A stretch of 64,000 nucleotides of DNA from Mycobacterium sp. GA-2829 (GCF_001499965.1 NZ_LQIT01000032.1:1-64000), one strand, 5' to 3'; positions 1 to 8,598 are shown, counted from the stretch's first letter. Notes: a model not told the origin generated them from the letters alone. A program made the numbers and translations.

Positions 1-1482
1 GCCCGGCTCGGTGGTGACGGTGACGACCGGCGGCTCGGCCGGTGGCGGCACGGCCGACGGCCCGGGCAGCGGTGCGCTGACGGGCAGCCGGGTGGTCTCG
101 AACTCGGTGACCGGGCCGCTGTCGGTGGAGCTCCCGGTCAACGCGTAGGCCACCCCGCCGACGGCGATCGCGGCCAGCACCGCCGCGGCCAGGAAGGCGA
201 ACTGCGGCAGGTTCGACCCGCGGCGTTCCTCGACCGGCTCGTCGGCGGGCAGATACTGCACGGCGGGCCGGGCGCCGGTCAGCGGACCGTACGGGTTGTA
301 GGCCTCGTAGTCGTCGGCGCCGGTGTAGGGCACCGGCTCCTCGGCTGCGGAATCGGCCTGTGACCAGGCCAGGGCGCGGAAGGTCGACGAGCCGGGGGCG
401 TCGTCGATCATCGCGGTCACGGGTGCGGCGGCGGCCATCCCCGTCGGCGCCTCGGCCGCGGCGCTGTAGGCCGCGAACAGCGCCGCACCGACGGACGCGT
501 CCAGCGCGGGCTGCCGGGTCGTCACCACCGGGGTACGGGTGTGCGCCGAGAGCTGCTGGGTGATCAGCGGAATGCTCGCCCCGCCGCCGATCGTCACGAC
601 CGCCGAGACCCCCGCCCACCCGATCCGGGACCGCTCGAGCGCGGCGTCGAGTGCGGCCAGCACCCCGGCCAGGGGCTGCTGCAGCAGCTCCTCGAGTTCG
701 GTGCGAGTGACGCGGATCGTCGAGTGATAGCCGGGCAGGTCGGCGGCCACGTCGACGGCGGTCTCGGCCGACAGCCGCTCCTTGGCGGTCCGGCACTGCT
801 CGCGCAGCCGGGTCAGGGAACCGACCGCCGCGGTGCCCGCCGGATCCACCCCGCCCGCGTCGCCGATACCGGCCAGCACGTGGGTGAGCAGCGCCTGATC
901 GATGAGGTCACCGGAGAACTCGGTGAACCGGGTGGTCTCGTCGACGGGTTCGAATCCGGCCGCGGCGTCGGCGAGCGTGATGCTGGTGCCGCTGCCGCCG
1001 AAGTCGAGCAGCGCCACCACCCCGCTGGCGGGCAGGCCGGGGTTGGCGTGCAGTGCGGTCAGCGACGCCACCGCGTCGGACACCAGGCGGGCCGGGGTGC
1101 CGTTGGGCGCGAACACGGGGTTGGCGCGCAGCGCGTTGCGCAGCGCGTAGACCGTCGAGGTGCCCCAGTGCGCGGGCACGGCGATCGCGATGTCACCCCC
1201 GGTGTCGCCGTACGCCTCGGAGACCAGCGCGTCGAGCGCCTCGACCAGCAGCGCCTCGGCGCGGTAGGAGGTGCCGTCGGCGGCGACCAGCGGCACCGGG
1301 TCACCGACGCGTTCGACGAAGCCGTCCATGACCACGCCGGGGGTGTTCTCGGCGGGTGCGCCGACGGCCGGCGTGCGATCACTGAACAAGGTCAGCGTCG
1401 AACGCCGCATCACAGGTTGACTGCCGACTCGTGCCGCAACCAGGTTGGTGGTCCCGATCGACAAGCCCAACGGGTCGCTCAT
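1..1482 (-). CDS. Hsp70-like membrane-anchored protein (partial, 3' end outside window)
   Basis: The first 494 residues are visible and no stop is reached at the left edge. The N-terminus (SIGTTNLVAA, residues 8-17) matches the phosphate-1 motif of the Hsp70/actin ATPase fold. LLDFGGSGTS near residue 155 is the phosphate-2 motif, and TIGGGASIPLI near residue 297 is the adenosine motif. A Pro/Ala-rich linker follows, then one hydrophobic segment at about residues 422-445 and a Pro/Thr-rich tail that runs off the window. There is no canonical DnaK substrate-binding domain in the visible part, so it is a DnaK-like protein rather than DnaK itself. It resembles the Pro/Thr-rich M. tuberculosis protein Rv0312, which fits the local gene order. 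The ATG at 1482 is preceded by a GGTGGTGA stretch. The function is unknown; an envelope-linked ATPase role is an inference. Confidence 0.8.
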   Translation of the reverse strand, partial: MSDPLGLSIGTTNLVAARVGSQPVMRRSTLTLFSDRTPAVGAPAENTPGVVMDGFVERVGDPVPLVAADGTSYRAEALLVEALDALVSEAYGDTGGDIAIAVPAHWGTSTVYALRNALRANPVFAPNGTPARLVSDAVASLTALHANPGLPASGVVALLDFGGSGTSITLADAAAGFEPVDETTRFTEFSGDLIDQALLTHVLAGIGDAGGVDPAGTAAVGSLTRLREQCRTAKERLSAETAVDVAADLPGYHSTIRVTRTELEELLQQPLAGVLAALDAALERSRIGWAGVSAVVTIGGGASIPLITQQLSAHTRTPVVTTRQPALDASVGAALFAAYSAAAEAPTGMAAAAPVTAMIDDAPGSSTFRALAWSQADSAAEEPVPYTGADDYEAYNPYGPLTGARPAVQYLPADEPVEERRGSNLPQFAFLAAAVLAAIAVGGVAYALTGSSTDSGPVTEFETTRLPVSAPLPGPSAVPPPAEPPVVTVTTEPG

Positions 1483-1564
1483 CGGGTCACCACCCTAGTG
1501 GCACCCGCGCACGCTCGCCGTCAACCCCTCGTTTCGGCGGGTTCGGTGGAGGGAAAACCGTCGC

Positions 1565-3079
1565 ATGACGTCTCTGTGGCTGGCCGGCCGCCCCGAGCAG
1601 GCCCTCCCGCCCAATCCCCTCGACGAAACCAACCGCACCGCTGACGTGGTCGTCGTCGGCGCCGGGCTCACCGGGCTGATCACCGCGGTCCTGCTCGCCC
1701 GCGCGGGCCGCGACGTGCTGGTGCTCGAGGCGTATCGCGCCGGGGCGGGCGCAACGGGTAACACCACCGCCAAGATCAGCCTGCTGCAGGGCACGAAGCT
1801 GTCGAAGATCGTCGGCAAACACGGCGCGGACATCGCCAGAAAGTACGTCGAGGGCAACCTCGAGGGCCAAGAGTGGCTGGTTCAGCGCTGCGCGGGCCAC
1901 GGCATCTCGGTGCAGCGCGAGGACGCGTTCACCTACGCGCAGTCGGCCAAGGGGATCCCCGCGGCGCGGGCCGAGCTGGAGGCCTGTCAGGCCGCGGGGC
2001 TGGACGCCGAGTGGGTCGACGACTCCTATGGGTCCGAGGTGCCGTTCCCGTTCGAAGGCGGTGTGCGGCTGGGCGATCAGGCACAGTTCGATCCGATGCC
2101 GTTGCTGGACAGCCTGATCGTCGAGCTCGACGAACGCGGCGGCCGGCTGGTGCAGGGCGTGCGGGTGCAGCGGGTGTCGGGCGCCGACGACCGTCTCACC
2201 GTGCACGTGCGCACCTCGGAGGGCCACGAATTCGAGGTCAGCACCCGACAGTGCGTGCTGGCGACGGGCATCCCGATCCTCGACCGCGGCGGATTCTTCG
2301 CGAGGCTCAAACCCTCGCGGTCGTACTGCATGGCCTACAAGGTGCCCGGCGCCGTGACCCGCGGGATGTATCTGTCCACCGACTCCCCCACCCGGTCGGT
2401 TCGGTACGCGCCGACGCCCGACGGGGAGCGGTTGATCGTCGGCGGCGCAGGGCATCCCGTCGGCCGCGAGAAACATCCGTCGTCATCGGTGCAGGAACTC
2501 GACGAGTGGGCCAAACAGCATTATCCGGGGGCGATGCAGACCAATTACTGGTCCGCACAGGACTACACGCCCGCCGACGAACTGCCCTATGTGGGACCGA
2601 TCCTGCCCGGACACGAGAAGATCTATGTCGCAACGGGTTTCGACAAGTGGGGCATGACCAACGGCACGGCTGCCGCGCTCGCGCTGTCGAGCACGATCCT
2701 CGGCGGCCGGATGGACTGGGCGGATGCGTTCGCCAGTTGGAGTCCGCACGAGCTGTCGGGGATCCCGAAGGCGGTGCAGGCCAACGTCGAGGTCGGCTTC
2801 AACCTGGCGAAGGGGTGGATCACGCCGGTGACGCGGATCGTCGACCGCACCCCGAAGTCCGGCGGTGTGGTCAGCGGGCCGCCGTGGGCGTTGGAGGGCC
2901 GCTGTGTGGTCGACGGTGTGGAGCACCGGGTGTCGCCGGTGTGTCCGCACTTGGGCGGCATCGTCAACTGGAACGACTCCGATGAATCGTGGGAGTGCCC
3001 GCTGCACGGGTCCCGGTTCGCGCCCGACGGCACGCTGCTCGAGGGCCCGGCGACGCGGGACCTCACGCGGAGTCAGTGA
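1565..3079 (+). CDS. FAD-dependent oxidoreductase (DadA-like) with C-terminal Rieske [2Fe-2S] domain
   Basis: This 504-residue protein opens with a dinucleotide-binding motif (GAGLTGL, about residues 32-38) typical of glycine/D-amino-acid oxidase-like flavoenzymes. The DadA-type fold extends to about residue 400. The C-terminus adds a Rieske cluster site: CPH (Cys460, His462) and, 15 residues after His462, CPLH (Cys478, His481). This architecture is a known family in which substrate oxidation at FAD could feed electrons directly to the attached iron-sulfur cluster. The substrate cannot be read from the sequence. The ATG is preceded by GGAGGG at 1548-1553, a good ribosome binding site. The stop lies 17 bases inside the convergent membrane-protein gene. 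Confidence 0.87.
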   Translation: MTSLWLAGRPEQALPPNPLDETNRTADVVVVGAGLTGLITAVLLARAGRDVLVLEAYRAGAGATGNTTAKISLLQGTKLSKIVGKHGADIARKYVEGNLEGQEWLVQRCAGHGISVQREDAFTYAQSAKGIPAARAELEACQAAGLDAEWVDDSYGSEVPFPFEGGVRLGDQAQFDPMPLLDSLIVELDERGGRLVQGVRVQRVSGADDRLTVHVRTSEGHEFEVSTRQCVLATGIPILDRGGFFARLKPSRSYCMAYKVPGAVTRGMYLSTDSPTRSVRYAPTPDGERLIVGGAGHPVGREKHPSSSVQELDEWAKQHYPGAMQTNYWSAQDYTPADELPYVGPILPGHEKIYVATGFDKWGMTNGTAAALALSSTILGGRMDWADAFASWSPHELSGIPKAVQANVEVGFNLAKGWITPVTRIVDRTPKSGGVVSGPPWALEGRCVVDGVEHRVSPVCPHLGGIVNWNDSDESWECPLHGSRFAPDGTLLEGPATRDLTRSQ

Positions 3080-3824
3080 CCGGTTCGTCCGGGAACACCT
3101 TGCGCATCACCGCCGAGGCCACACTGCCGACGACGATCAGCGCGATACCGACGGCGTCCGACGTCGCGTCGGACACCCAGCCGATGATCCCGGTTATCAC
3201 GATGAACACCGGCAGCCAGTCGAGGGCCCGCGCCCACGAGGCGGTGCTCTCCCCCGTGGCGCGGTCGGGGTAGAAGTCGGTGAATGCCCCGGCGAAGATG
3301 ATCGCGCCCAACGGCACGATCCAGGTGAACCAGAAGTTGTCGTTGTCGCCGAGGACCGCATCGCTGTAGGCGCCCGCCGCCGCGGACACCACGAACGCAC
3401 CCGCCCACACCGCGGAGATCACGTAGTTGATCCGCAGGAACAGCGGGCTGTCCCAATGTTCGCGCGGTGCGGTGTCTTTCGCATAGGCCAGCGTGAAGGG
3501 GCGGCGGATCGCGAGGGTCAGCAACGCGAACGCGGCCAGCGCGATGTTGCTCAACTCGCCGGACCACAGCGCCAGCCAGTCCACAGCGGCATCGGAGGCG
3601 ACGAGACCGAGGACCGCCAACACGCCGAAGAACACCGCCCCGAACACTTCGAGTGCGTGCACCGGCACACCGCGGCGCTTGCCGACCCACAGCGTCAGCA
3701 GCGTCAGGCCCAGCGCCGCGGAGGCGGCCTCCTCGAAGCGGCCGGGTCCCACGACGATCGCCATGAGGATCCACGGTGCGAGACCCGCCAACGGCGATCT
3801 GACATATCCGTCAATCAACTTCAT
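3063..3824 (-). CDS. Multi-pass membrane protein of unknown function
   Basis: The 253-residue product has about seven hydrophobic stretches, for example ILMAIVVGP near the start, GAVFFGVLAVLGLVA, YVISAVWAGAFVVSAAAG and ALDWLPVFIVITGIIGW. It ends in a short charged tail (MRKVFPDEPVTDSA). No catalytic motif or transporter signature is recognisable. It is convergent with the FAD-Rieske gene (17-base overlap) and divergent from the SnoaL-like gene. I do not recognise the family; it reads as a real gene because the hydrophobic pattern is regular and the shadow frames have no comparable structure. Confidence 0.7.
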   Translation of the reverse strand: MKLIDGYVRSPLAGLAPWILMAIVVGPGRFEEAASAALGLTLLTLWVGKRRGVPVHALEVFGAVFFGVLAVLGLVASDAAVDWLALWSGELSNIALAAFALLTLAIRRPFTLAYAKDTAPREHWDSPLFLRINYVISAVWAGAFVVSAAAGAYSDAVLGDNDNFWFTWIVPLGAIIFAGAFTDFYPDRATGESTASWARALDWLPVFIVITGIIGWVSDATSDAVGIALIVVGSVASAVMRKVFPDEPVTDSA

Positions 3825-3862
3825 GATCGGACCTTATGCCGCCGGGCCCCGGTTGTGTTGTG

Positions 3863-4330
3863 ATGTCGGCCATGGGTGACATCGACGAGATCAAACGCGT
3901 GAAGTACCGGTACCTGCGCGCGCTGGACACCAAGGACTGGGCGACGTTCGAGGACACGCTCACCGAGGACGTCGAGGGTGACTACGGCGAATCGCTGGGC
4001 GAGGACCACCGGTTCACCGACCGGGCGGCGTTGGTGTCGTTCATGCGGACCTCCCTTGGTCCGGAGGTGATCACCGAACACCGCGTCGATCATCCGGAGA
4101 TCACCGTGGACGGCGACGAGGCCACGGGCACCTGGTATCTGCAGGACCGGGTGATCGCGCCGGACTTCAATTTCATGCTGATCGGCGCGGCGTTCTACCG
4201 TGACCGTTACCGCCGCACGCCCGACGGCTGGAAGATCTGCGCGACGGGATACGACCGCACCTACGACGCGAGCATGTCGTTGGAGCACTTGGACTTCAAA
4301 CTCAAACGCGGTCGGGCGCTGAACCTGTAG
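3863..4330 (+). CDS. SnoaL-like (NTF2-fold) protein
   Basis: The product of about 155 residues has the helix-then-sheet layout of the SnoaL/NTF2 fold. It starts with IDEIKRVKYRYLRALDTKDW, followed by alternating strands that end in GWKICATGYDRTYDAS. Members act as small polyketide cyclases, dehydratases or isomerases, but many are uncharacterised and the substrate here is unknown. It resembles M. tuberculosis Rv0310c and sits next to the Rv0309-like gene as in that species. Two starts are possible, ATG 3863 (MSAMGD) or ATG 3872 (MGDIDE); neither has a clear ribosome binding site, so the start is uncertain by three codons. Confidence 0.78.
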   Translation: MSAMGDIDEIKRVKYRYLRALDTKDWATFEDTLTEDVEGDYGESLGEDHRFTDRAALVSFMRTSLGPEVITEHRVDHPEITVDGDEATGTWYLQDRVIAPDFNFMLIGAAFYRDRYRRTPDGWKICATGYDRTYDASMSLEHLDFKLKRGRALNL

Positions 4331-4993
4331 TCACTTCGCGATCGCGATCACCGCCCCGGGCCGCAGCCACCGCATGATGTCGACGAGGGTGCCGTCGGCG
4401 ATGGCCACGCACCCCGCGGTCGGCCCGCCACCGGTGGTGTGCACGAAGAACGCGCCACCGTTGCCCGGTACGCGGGCCTTGTTGACGCCCATGACGACCG
4501 CATGCCGGTACTGCGGTATGTCCAGGTTCTCGGTGCCCGAACTCGGCGAGGTGTTGAACCGGCACTCGTCCTTCTTGCAGACCTGCATGGTGTTGTAGGT
4601 GGGGCTCTTCATGTCCCCGTCCCACCAGTGGTCGGGGCCGACCTGGACGTAGGGCAGCCCGCTGCCCGGGTTGGGTTCGGTGCCGAACGCGAAGTCGAGC
4701 GTGAACACCCCCATCGGCGTCTTCATCTCACCGTCATGGGTCTGCGGCGCCATCCCGTTGGCGCCGATGAACGTGTCGATGCCTGCGGCGACCGGCTGCC
4801 AGCCCGCGCCGGTGCGTTGATAGACGTCCGTCTTCGCCGACGAACCGCCAACGCCGACAACGGATATCACCTGTGTGGCGCCGCCGACCGCGGAGGCGAA
4901 CCACGGCGCCGCGGCGGATGCGGCCGGTGCGCCCGCGGCCAGCAGCAGCATGGCGGCGCACAGCAGGGTCGACAGTCGGCGCATCCCCACCAT
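4331..4993 (-). CDS. Exported L,D-transpeptidase (YkuD)-like protein
   Basis: The 220-residue product begins with a signal peptide (MRRLSTLLCAAMLLLAAGAPAASA, cut likely near residue 27). The C-terminal half carries the YkuD signature: His185 in FFVHTTGGG and the catalytic-type Cys195 in PTAGCVAI. L,D-transpeptidases form 3-3 peptide cross-links in mycobacterial peptidoglycan or attach proteins to it. This member lacks the long Ig-like domains of the main LdtMt enzymes and matches the short, Rv0309-like type. Whether it has transpeptidase activity is not shown by the sequence. It is convergent with the SnoaL-like gene with no gap. Confidence 0.82.
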   Translation of the reverse strand: MVGMRRLSTLLCAAMLLLAAGAPAASAAAPWFASAVGGATQVISVVGVGGSSAKTDVYQRTGAGWQPVAAGIDTFIGANGMAPQTHDGEMKTPMGVFTLDFAFGTEPNPGSGLPYVQVGPDHWWDGDMKSPTYNTMQVCKKDECRFNTSPSSGTENLDIPQYRHAVVMGVNKARVPGNGGAFFVHTTGGGPTAGCVAIADGTLVDIMRWLRPGAVIAIAK

Positions 4994-5019
4994 CCTGGGC
5001 GGGGCGCCTCTCGTTCACG

Positions 5020-5841
5020 TCAACGTTCGGACACGATCGGGTCGCGACCCAGCGTCCGGTCCAGCCACGCCGACCACTCACGCTCGGCGCTGGCGATGTC
5101 GGGCGCGGTGTCGCCGTAGAGGTAGAGGCACACCATGGCCCCGGCGGTCTCGCCCATCGGATAGGCGCCGACGGCCGCGATGCCCGGCCCGGGCCGGTCG
5201 AGGCGCAGCATCACCTCCCGCGCGGTCCGCGTGTGGTGGATCCGCTCGACGGTTCCGGTGAAATCGACTGTCGGGTCGGTGTTTTCCACTCGTTCACCGA
5301 CGTCGCGTCCGGCCACGCCGAGTCCGGACGCCAGCCGCGCCCACGCGTCGGCGACGTCGCCGGCCCCTTCGCTCATGACCCGTACCGTCGCCGCTCGCCA
5401 TCCCGCGAAGTCACGCAGGTAGAGCCGCAGCACCTCGAAGAACCCCGGCCAGCCGTGCTCGAAGCTCTCGAGTTCGTCGTTCCAGTCGTCGGAGTCGGTG
5501 AACAGGCTGTGCACCATGCGGATCACGCACTGGTCACCGCTGCGGCTGCGGATGGTGATCTCGGTGGCCAGCGGCCCGGGGGAGCCGATGCTGCTCCAGT
5601 CGTGCTCTTCGTAGGTGAGCCGCCGTGGCGGATCCCAGCCGGTGACCACCCCGTGTTGTGATGCGCCGCAGCCGAAGTCGAAGTGCAGTGCGCCGCCGAC
5701 GCGTTCGTCGACCGTGGTGGGCGCGAACCAGGCGCTCATCCCCGGACCGGTCGCGATCGCGTCCCACACCTGCTCCGGGGTGCCGGGCACCAGGACCTCC
5801 ATCTCGACCCAGCGGCGTCCGTCGTCCTCCCGTATGGGCAT
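5020..5841 (-). CDS. SRPBCC (AHSA1/START-like) protein
   Basis: The 273-residue product begins with a ligand-binding START-like domain (VEMEVLVPGTPEQVWDAIATGPGMSAWF, then the strand-rich part up to GFFEVLRLYLRDFAGW at about residue 150). A second region of about 120 residues follows that I cannot assign. Such proteins are commonly encoded beside ArsR-type regulators. Here the start ATG shares one base with the stop of the upstream regulator (TGATG), and a strong AGGAGGA ribosome binding site lies at 5848-5854. The pair is therefore almost certainly co-transcribed and translationally coupled. The ligand is unknown. Confidence 0.82.
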   Translation of the reverse strand: MPIREDDGRRWVEMEVLVPGTPEQVWDAIATGPGMSAWFAPTTVDERVGGALHFDFGCGASQHGVVTGWDPPRRLTYEEHDWSSIGSPGPLATEITIRSRSGDQCVIRMVHSLFTDSDDWNDELESFEHGWPGFFEVLRLYLRDFAGWRAATVRVMSEGAGDVADAWARLASGLGVAGRDVGERVENTDPTVDFTGTVERIHHTRTAREVMLRLDRPGPGIAAVGAYPMGETAGAMVCLYLYGDTAPDIASAEREWSAWLDRTLGRDPIVSER

Positions 5842-6434
5842 CACGCATCCTCCTGGTTCTTCGGTAGTGGATAGGCGGCCAGCATCAGCCGGTGCGCCCT
5901 GCCGTCGGGCGCGCTGTCGTCGTGGTAGCGGGCGACCAGCGTGGTGACGGCCTCGGACAGTTCGCGGCTGAAGGCGGCGCGGTCGGCGGCGCTCCGGAAC
6001 CGGACTGTGGCATCGAGCGAGAGGGTGGCCAGACGTTTGTCCCTGGCGCGCGCCTCGCGCCACAGGTCGCCGACCTCCTGTACCGCGCGAGCGGCCAACG
6101 CGATCAGATAGCTCGCCGACACCCGGTCGCGGGCGCGCCCGGGGTTTGCGGCGGCCGCCCCGAGCGCGCCGGGCGACACCACGTACGACGACGCGGTGGC
6201 CACCAGCAAGCGTTCCTTGAGCCCACCCCACTTCCGTTCCCCGGCGACGGTCACCAGCTGATGACTTTCCAACGCCCGTAGGTGGTAATTGACCTTCTGC
6301 CTGGGGATTCCGATGCGGGTCGCGAGTGCTGCGGCCGACGCCGGCTCGGCCAGTTCGGCGAGCAGCCTGCTGCGCACCGGGTCCAGCGCGACGACGGCCG
6401 CGGACGGGTCCGCGATCACCTCCACCTCGAGCAC
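5841..6434 (-). CDS. ArsR-type winged-helix transcriptional regulator
   Basis: The product of about 197 residues has an N-terminal winged helix: LDPVRSRLLAELAEPASAAALATRIG, then the recognition helix region IPRQKVNYHLRALESHQLV. Its C-terminal half is helical. No metal-binding cysteine pair of the classical ArsR sites is visible, so it belongs to the non-metal HTH_20 group often paired with SRPBCC genes. I chose GTG 6434 because a TTGACA (6469-6464, minus strand) and a GACCAT at 6446-6441 are spaced 17 bases apart and place transcription start at about 6434. That would make the mRNA leaderless. GTGs at 6425 and 6419 are alternatives. The putative -35 lies inside a perfect palindrome (6449-6470), which suggests autoregulation. 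Confidence 0.75.
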   Translation of the reverse strand: MLEVEVIADPSAAVVALDPVRSRLLAELAEPASAAALATRIGIPRQKVNYHLRALESHQLVTVAGERKWGGLKERLLVATASSYVVSPGALGAAAANPGRARDRVSASYLIALAARAVQEVGDLWREARARDKRLATLSLDATVRFRSAADRAAFSRELSEAVTTLVARYHDDSAPDGRAHRLMLAAYPLPKNQEDA

Positions 6435-6448
6435 ATCGCCATGGTCTT

Positions 6449-6470
6449 CTTGACAAAAAGTTTTGTCAAG
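6449..6470. promoter_or_regulatory. Perfect 10+2+10 palindrome, candidate operator of the ArsR-type regulator
   Basis: The half-site CTTGACAAAA at 6449-6458 is repeated exactly as its reverse complement at 6461-6470, with two bases between. It lies between the divergent ArsR-type gene and the PAP2-kinase gene and contains a TTGACA hexamer on each strand. It is much richer in A and T than the surrounding DNA. A dimeric winged-helix protein encoded next door is the obvious candidate binder; this is inferred. Confidence 0.7.
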
Positions 6471-6494
6471 GGCTCGGGCGGCTACGTTAGCCGG

Positions 6495-7985
6495 ATGGAC
6501 TTGGGTATCCGCCGCCGCGGCAGAGGGCTCCGTCAGATCGGCAAGGGGCTGGGGAGCCTCGATCGCGAGGTCTTCGAGGCGGTGGCCGAATCGCCGAGCC
6601 CGCTGCTCGACGCGACGATGCCGCGGCTGACCCGCGCCGCCGACCACTCGAAGCTCTGGTTCGCGATCGCCGCCGGACTGATGGCCGTGGGCGGACCCCG
6701 GACCCGTCGCGGCGCCACCCGCGGAGTGCTGTCGCTGGCGGTCACCAGCCTCGTCGCCAACCAGGGCGCCAAGCGGATCTGGAAGCGGGCGCGGCCGAGC
6801 TACCTGCTGGTCCCGTTGGCGCGGCGCAGCAAGCGCTTCCCCACGTCCAACTCCCTGCCGTCGGGTCACTCGGCGAGTGCGGCGGCGTTCGCGGTCGGTG
6901 TCGGATTGGAGACCCCGCCGGTCGGTTTGGCAGTGGCGCTGTTGGCCGGTCTGGTCGGGATGTCCCGGGTGGCCACGGGTGCGCACTACCCCGGCGACGT
7001 GTTCGCCGGGTTCGGCCTCGGCGCAGCGATCGCGGTGCTCGGCGGCCGGGTGGTGCCGCCGACGACCCCCACCAAGCTGCCCACCGCCCGACCGCTGCGG
7101 GCGCCCCCCCCCCCCCCCCCGGACGGCGCCGGGGTGGTGCTGGTGATCAACCCGGCGTCGGGCAGCGGCAGCGGGGCCCGGGTGGCCGACGAGGTCCGCG
7201 ACGCCCTGCCGCGCGCCGAGATCGTCGAACTCGGCGAGGACGACGATCTCGCCGAGGTGCTCCGCGATGCGGCCGCACGCGCCGAGGTGCTCGCGATCGG
7301 CGGCGGTGACGGCACGGTGGCGACCGCCGCGAGCATCGCCAAGGCGGCCGGCCTCCCGCTCGCGGTGTTCCCCGCGGGCACGTTCAACCACTTCGCCAAG
7401 GACGTCGGCTGCGACTCGGTGGCCCGTACGGTCGACGCGATCCGGCGCGGCAGCGTCGCGTGTGTGGATCTGGTGTGCCTCAACGAGGAGCACATGGTGA
7501 TCAACACCGCCAGCATCGGCGCCTACCCGCAGTTCGTGCAGACCCGGGAGAAGCTCGAGCACAAGGTCGGTAAACCACTGGCGGGGTTGTATGCGATGTT
7601 CCACACGCTGCGTCGCGGCGAACCGGTGCGGATCAGCTACGACAACGAGACGTTGCAGACGTCGCTGTTCTTCCTGGGCAATTCGACCTATCTGCCGTCG
7701 GGTTTCGCCCCGGCGCAGCGGCACCGGATGGACGACGGGCTGCTCGACGTGCGGATCCTGGAGACCGGTAAGCGATTCGCCCGGTTGCGGATCATCACCG
7801 CGCTCGTCCTCGGCCGGTTGACCCGCAGCCCGCTCTACCACGAGATGCGGGTACCGGAGTTCTCGTTCACCGCCGTCGACGGGCCGACGGAACTCGCCTG
7901 TGACGGTGAGGTGGGCACCGAGGTCGAAACCGCCACCTTCAGCGCGCAGTACCGGGTGCTGCCGGTTTTCCGTCCACTCGATTGA
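6495..7985 (+). CDS. PAP2 phosphatase-diacylglycerol kinase catalytic domain fusion
   Basis: The 496-residue product joins two lipid enzymes. Residues 1-185 form a membrane PAP2 phosphatase with all three motifs: KRARPS at 97-102, PSGHS at 122-126 and SRVATGAHYPGDV at 157-169. After a linker containing six prolines (204-209), residues 213-496 form a DAGK catalytic domain with INPASGSG and GGGDGT (269-274). PAP2 enzymes dephosphorylate lipid phosphates and DAGK-fold enzymes phosphorylate lipids, so the fusion could interconvert lipid phosphates. The actual substrate is unknown. The proline run is encoded by 17 consecutive C bases. TACGTT at 6483-6488 would place transcription start on the ATG, so a leaderless mRNA is possible. 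Confidence 0.88.
   Translation: MDLGIRRRGRGLRQIGKGLGSLDREVFEAVAESPSPLLDATMPRLTRAADHSKLWFAIAAGLMAVGGPRTRRGATRGVLSLAVTSLVANQGAKRIWKRARPSYLLVPLARRSKRFPTSNSLPSGHSASAAAFAVGVGLETPPVGLAVALLAGLVGMSRVATGAHYPGDVFAGFGLGAAIAVLGGRVVPPTTPTKLPTARPLRAPPPPPPDGAGVVLVINPASGSGSGARVADEVRDALPRAEIVELGEDDDLAEVLRDAAARAEVLAIGGGDGTVATAASIAKAAGLPLAVFPAGTFNHFAKDVGCDSVARTVDAIRRGSVACVDLVCLNEEHMVINTASIGAYPQFVQTREKLEHKVGKPLAGLYAMFHTLRRGEPVRISYDNETLQTSLFFLGNSTYLPSGFAPAQRHRMDDGLLDVRILETGKRFARLRIITALVLGRLTRSPLYHEMRVPEFSFTAVDGPTELACDGEVGTEVETATFSAQYRVLPVFRPLD
7104..7120. repeat. Homopolymer of 17 C inside the PAP2-kinase gene
   Basis: Seventeen C bases in a row encode five CCC codons plus the first two bases of CCG in the linker between the two domains. 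As written the frame is open on both sides. A gain or loss of one base would cut off the kinase domain while leaving the phosphatase intact. Confidence 0.95.
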
Positions 7986-8598
7986 CCCGCGGCGGGTACC
8001 AGAGCGTGCACCCGACGACGTAGGCGTAGCCCAACGCCCAGCCGGCCACGACGTCGGACGGGTGGTGCACGTTGAGCACGACGCGCCCCGCCCCGATCGT
8101 CACGACGATCAGCACGCCCGCCGCGACCACCCACGGTCGCAGCGCGGGCCGCAGCAGCGGCAGCACCACGGCCAGCACCGCCAGCACGATCACCATGGTG
8201 CCCAGGGCGTGGCCCGACGGGAACGACGACGACTGCGCGTACACCAGTGCACTCGCCGGCCGTGGCCGGTCGGCGATCGCCTTGGCGACGACCAGCAGCA
8301 GTCCGGACAGTTCGACGGTGAGCAGCAGGTACAGCGCGAGCCGCCGGTGCCGCCGCAGCCACAGCACCACGATCACGACGATGCCCGCGAGCCGTGCCAC
8401 CGTCGGGCCGAACACGATGCAGTACACGTCCCAGGCGGCCACCCATGCGGGGTGGGCGATGCCGAAACGGGCGAGCGGCTCCAGGGCCGCCCGATCGGCC
8501 GCGGCCAACCACTCCCACTGTTCGGCGTACCCGATCCACATCAGGACGAAGACCCCGACGGCCAGCACCGCCGATCCGGCGAGCCACGTGCGGTTCAC
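7939..8598 (-). CDS. PAP2 family membrane phosphatase
   Basis: The 219-residue product has about six transmembrane segments and the PAP2 motifs KAIADRPRP (near residue 107), PSGHALG (near 127) and the HHPSDVVAG box (near 178). PAP2 enzymes remove phosphate from lipid phosphates or polyprenyl diphosphates on the outer face of the membrane. It resembles M. tuberculosis Rv0308. The 3' end overlaps the convergent PAP2-kinase gene by 47 bases. A 40-codon membrane peptide gene ends 13 bases upstream of its start, so the two are probably one transcript. Confidence 0.85.
   Translation of the reverse strand: MNRTWLAGSAVLAVGVFVLMWIGYAEQWEWLAAADRAALEPLARFGIAHPAWVAAWDVYCIVFGPTVARLAGIVVIVVLWLRRHRRLALYLLLTVELSGLLLVVAKAIADRPRPASALVYAQSSSFPSGHALGTMVIVLAVLAVVLPLLRPALRPWVVAAGVLIVVTIGAGRVVLNVHHPSDVVAGWALGYAYVVGCTLWYPPRVNRVDGKPAAPGTAR

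Noticed and set aside
947..957. GGTTCGAATCC, identical to a tRNA T-arm core
   Set aside because: No acceptor stem, D-arm or anticodon arm can be drawn around it, and it lies inside the Hsp70-like coding sequence.
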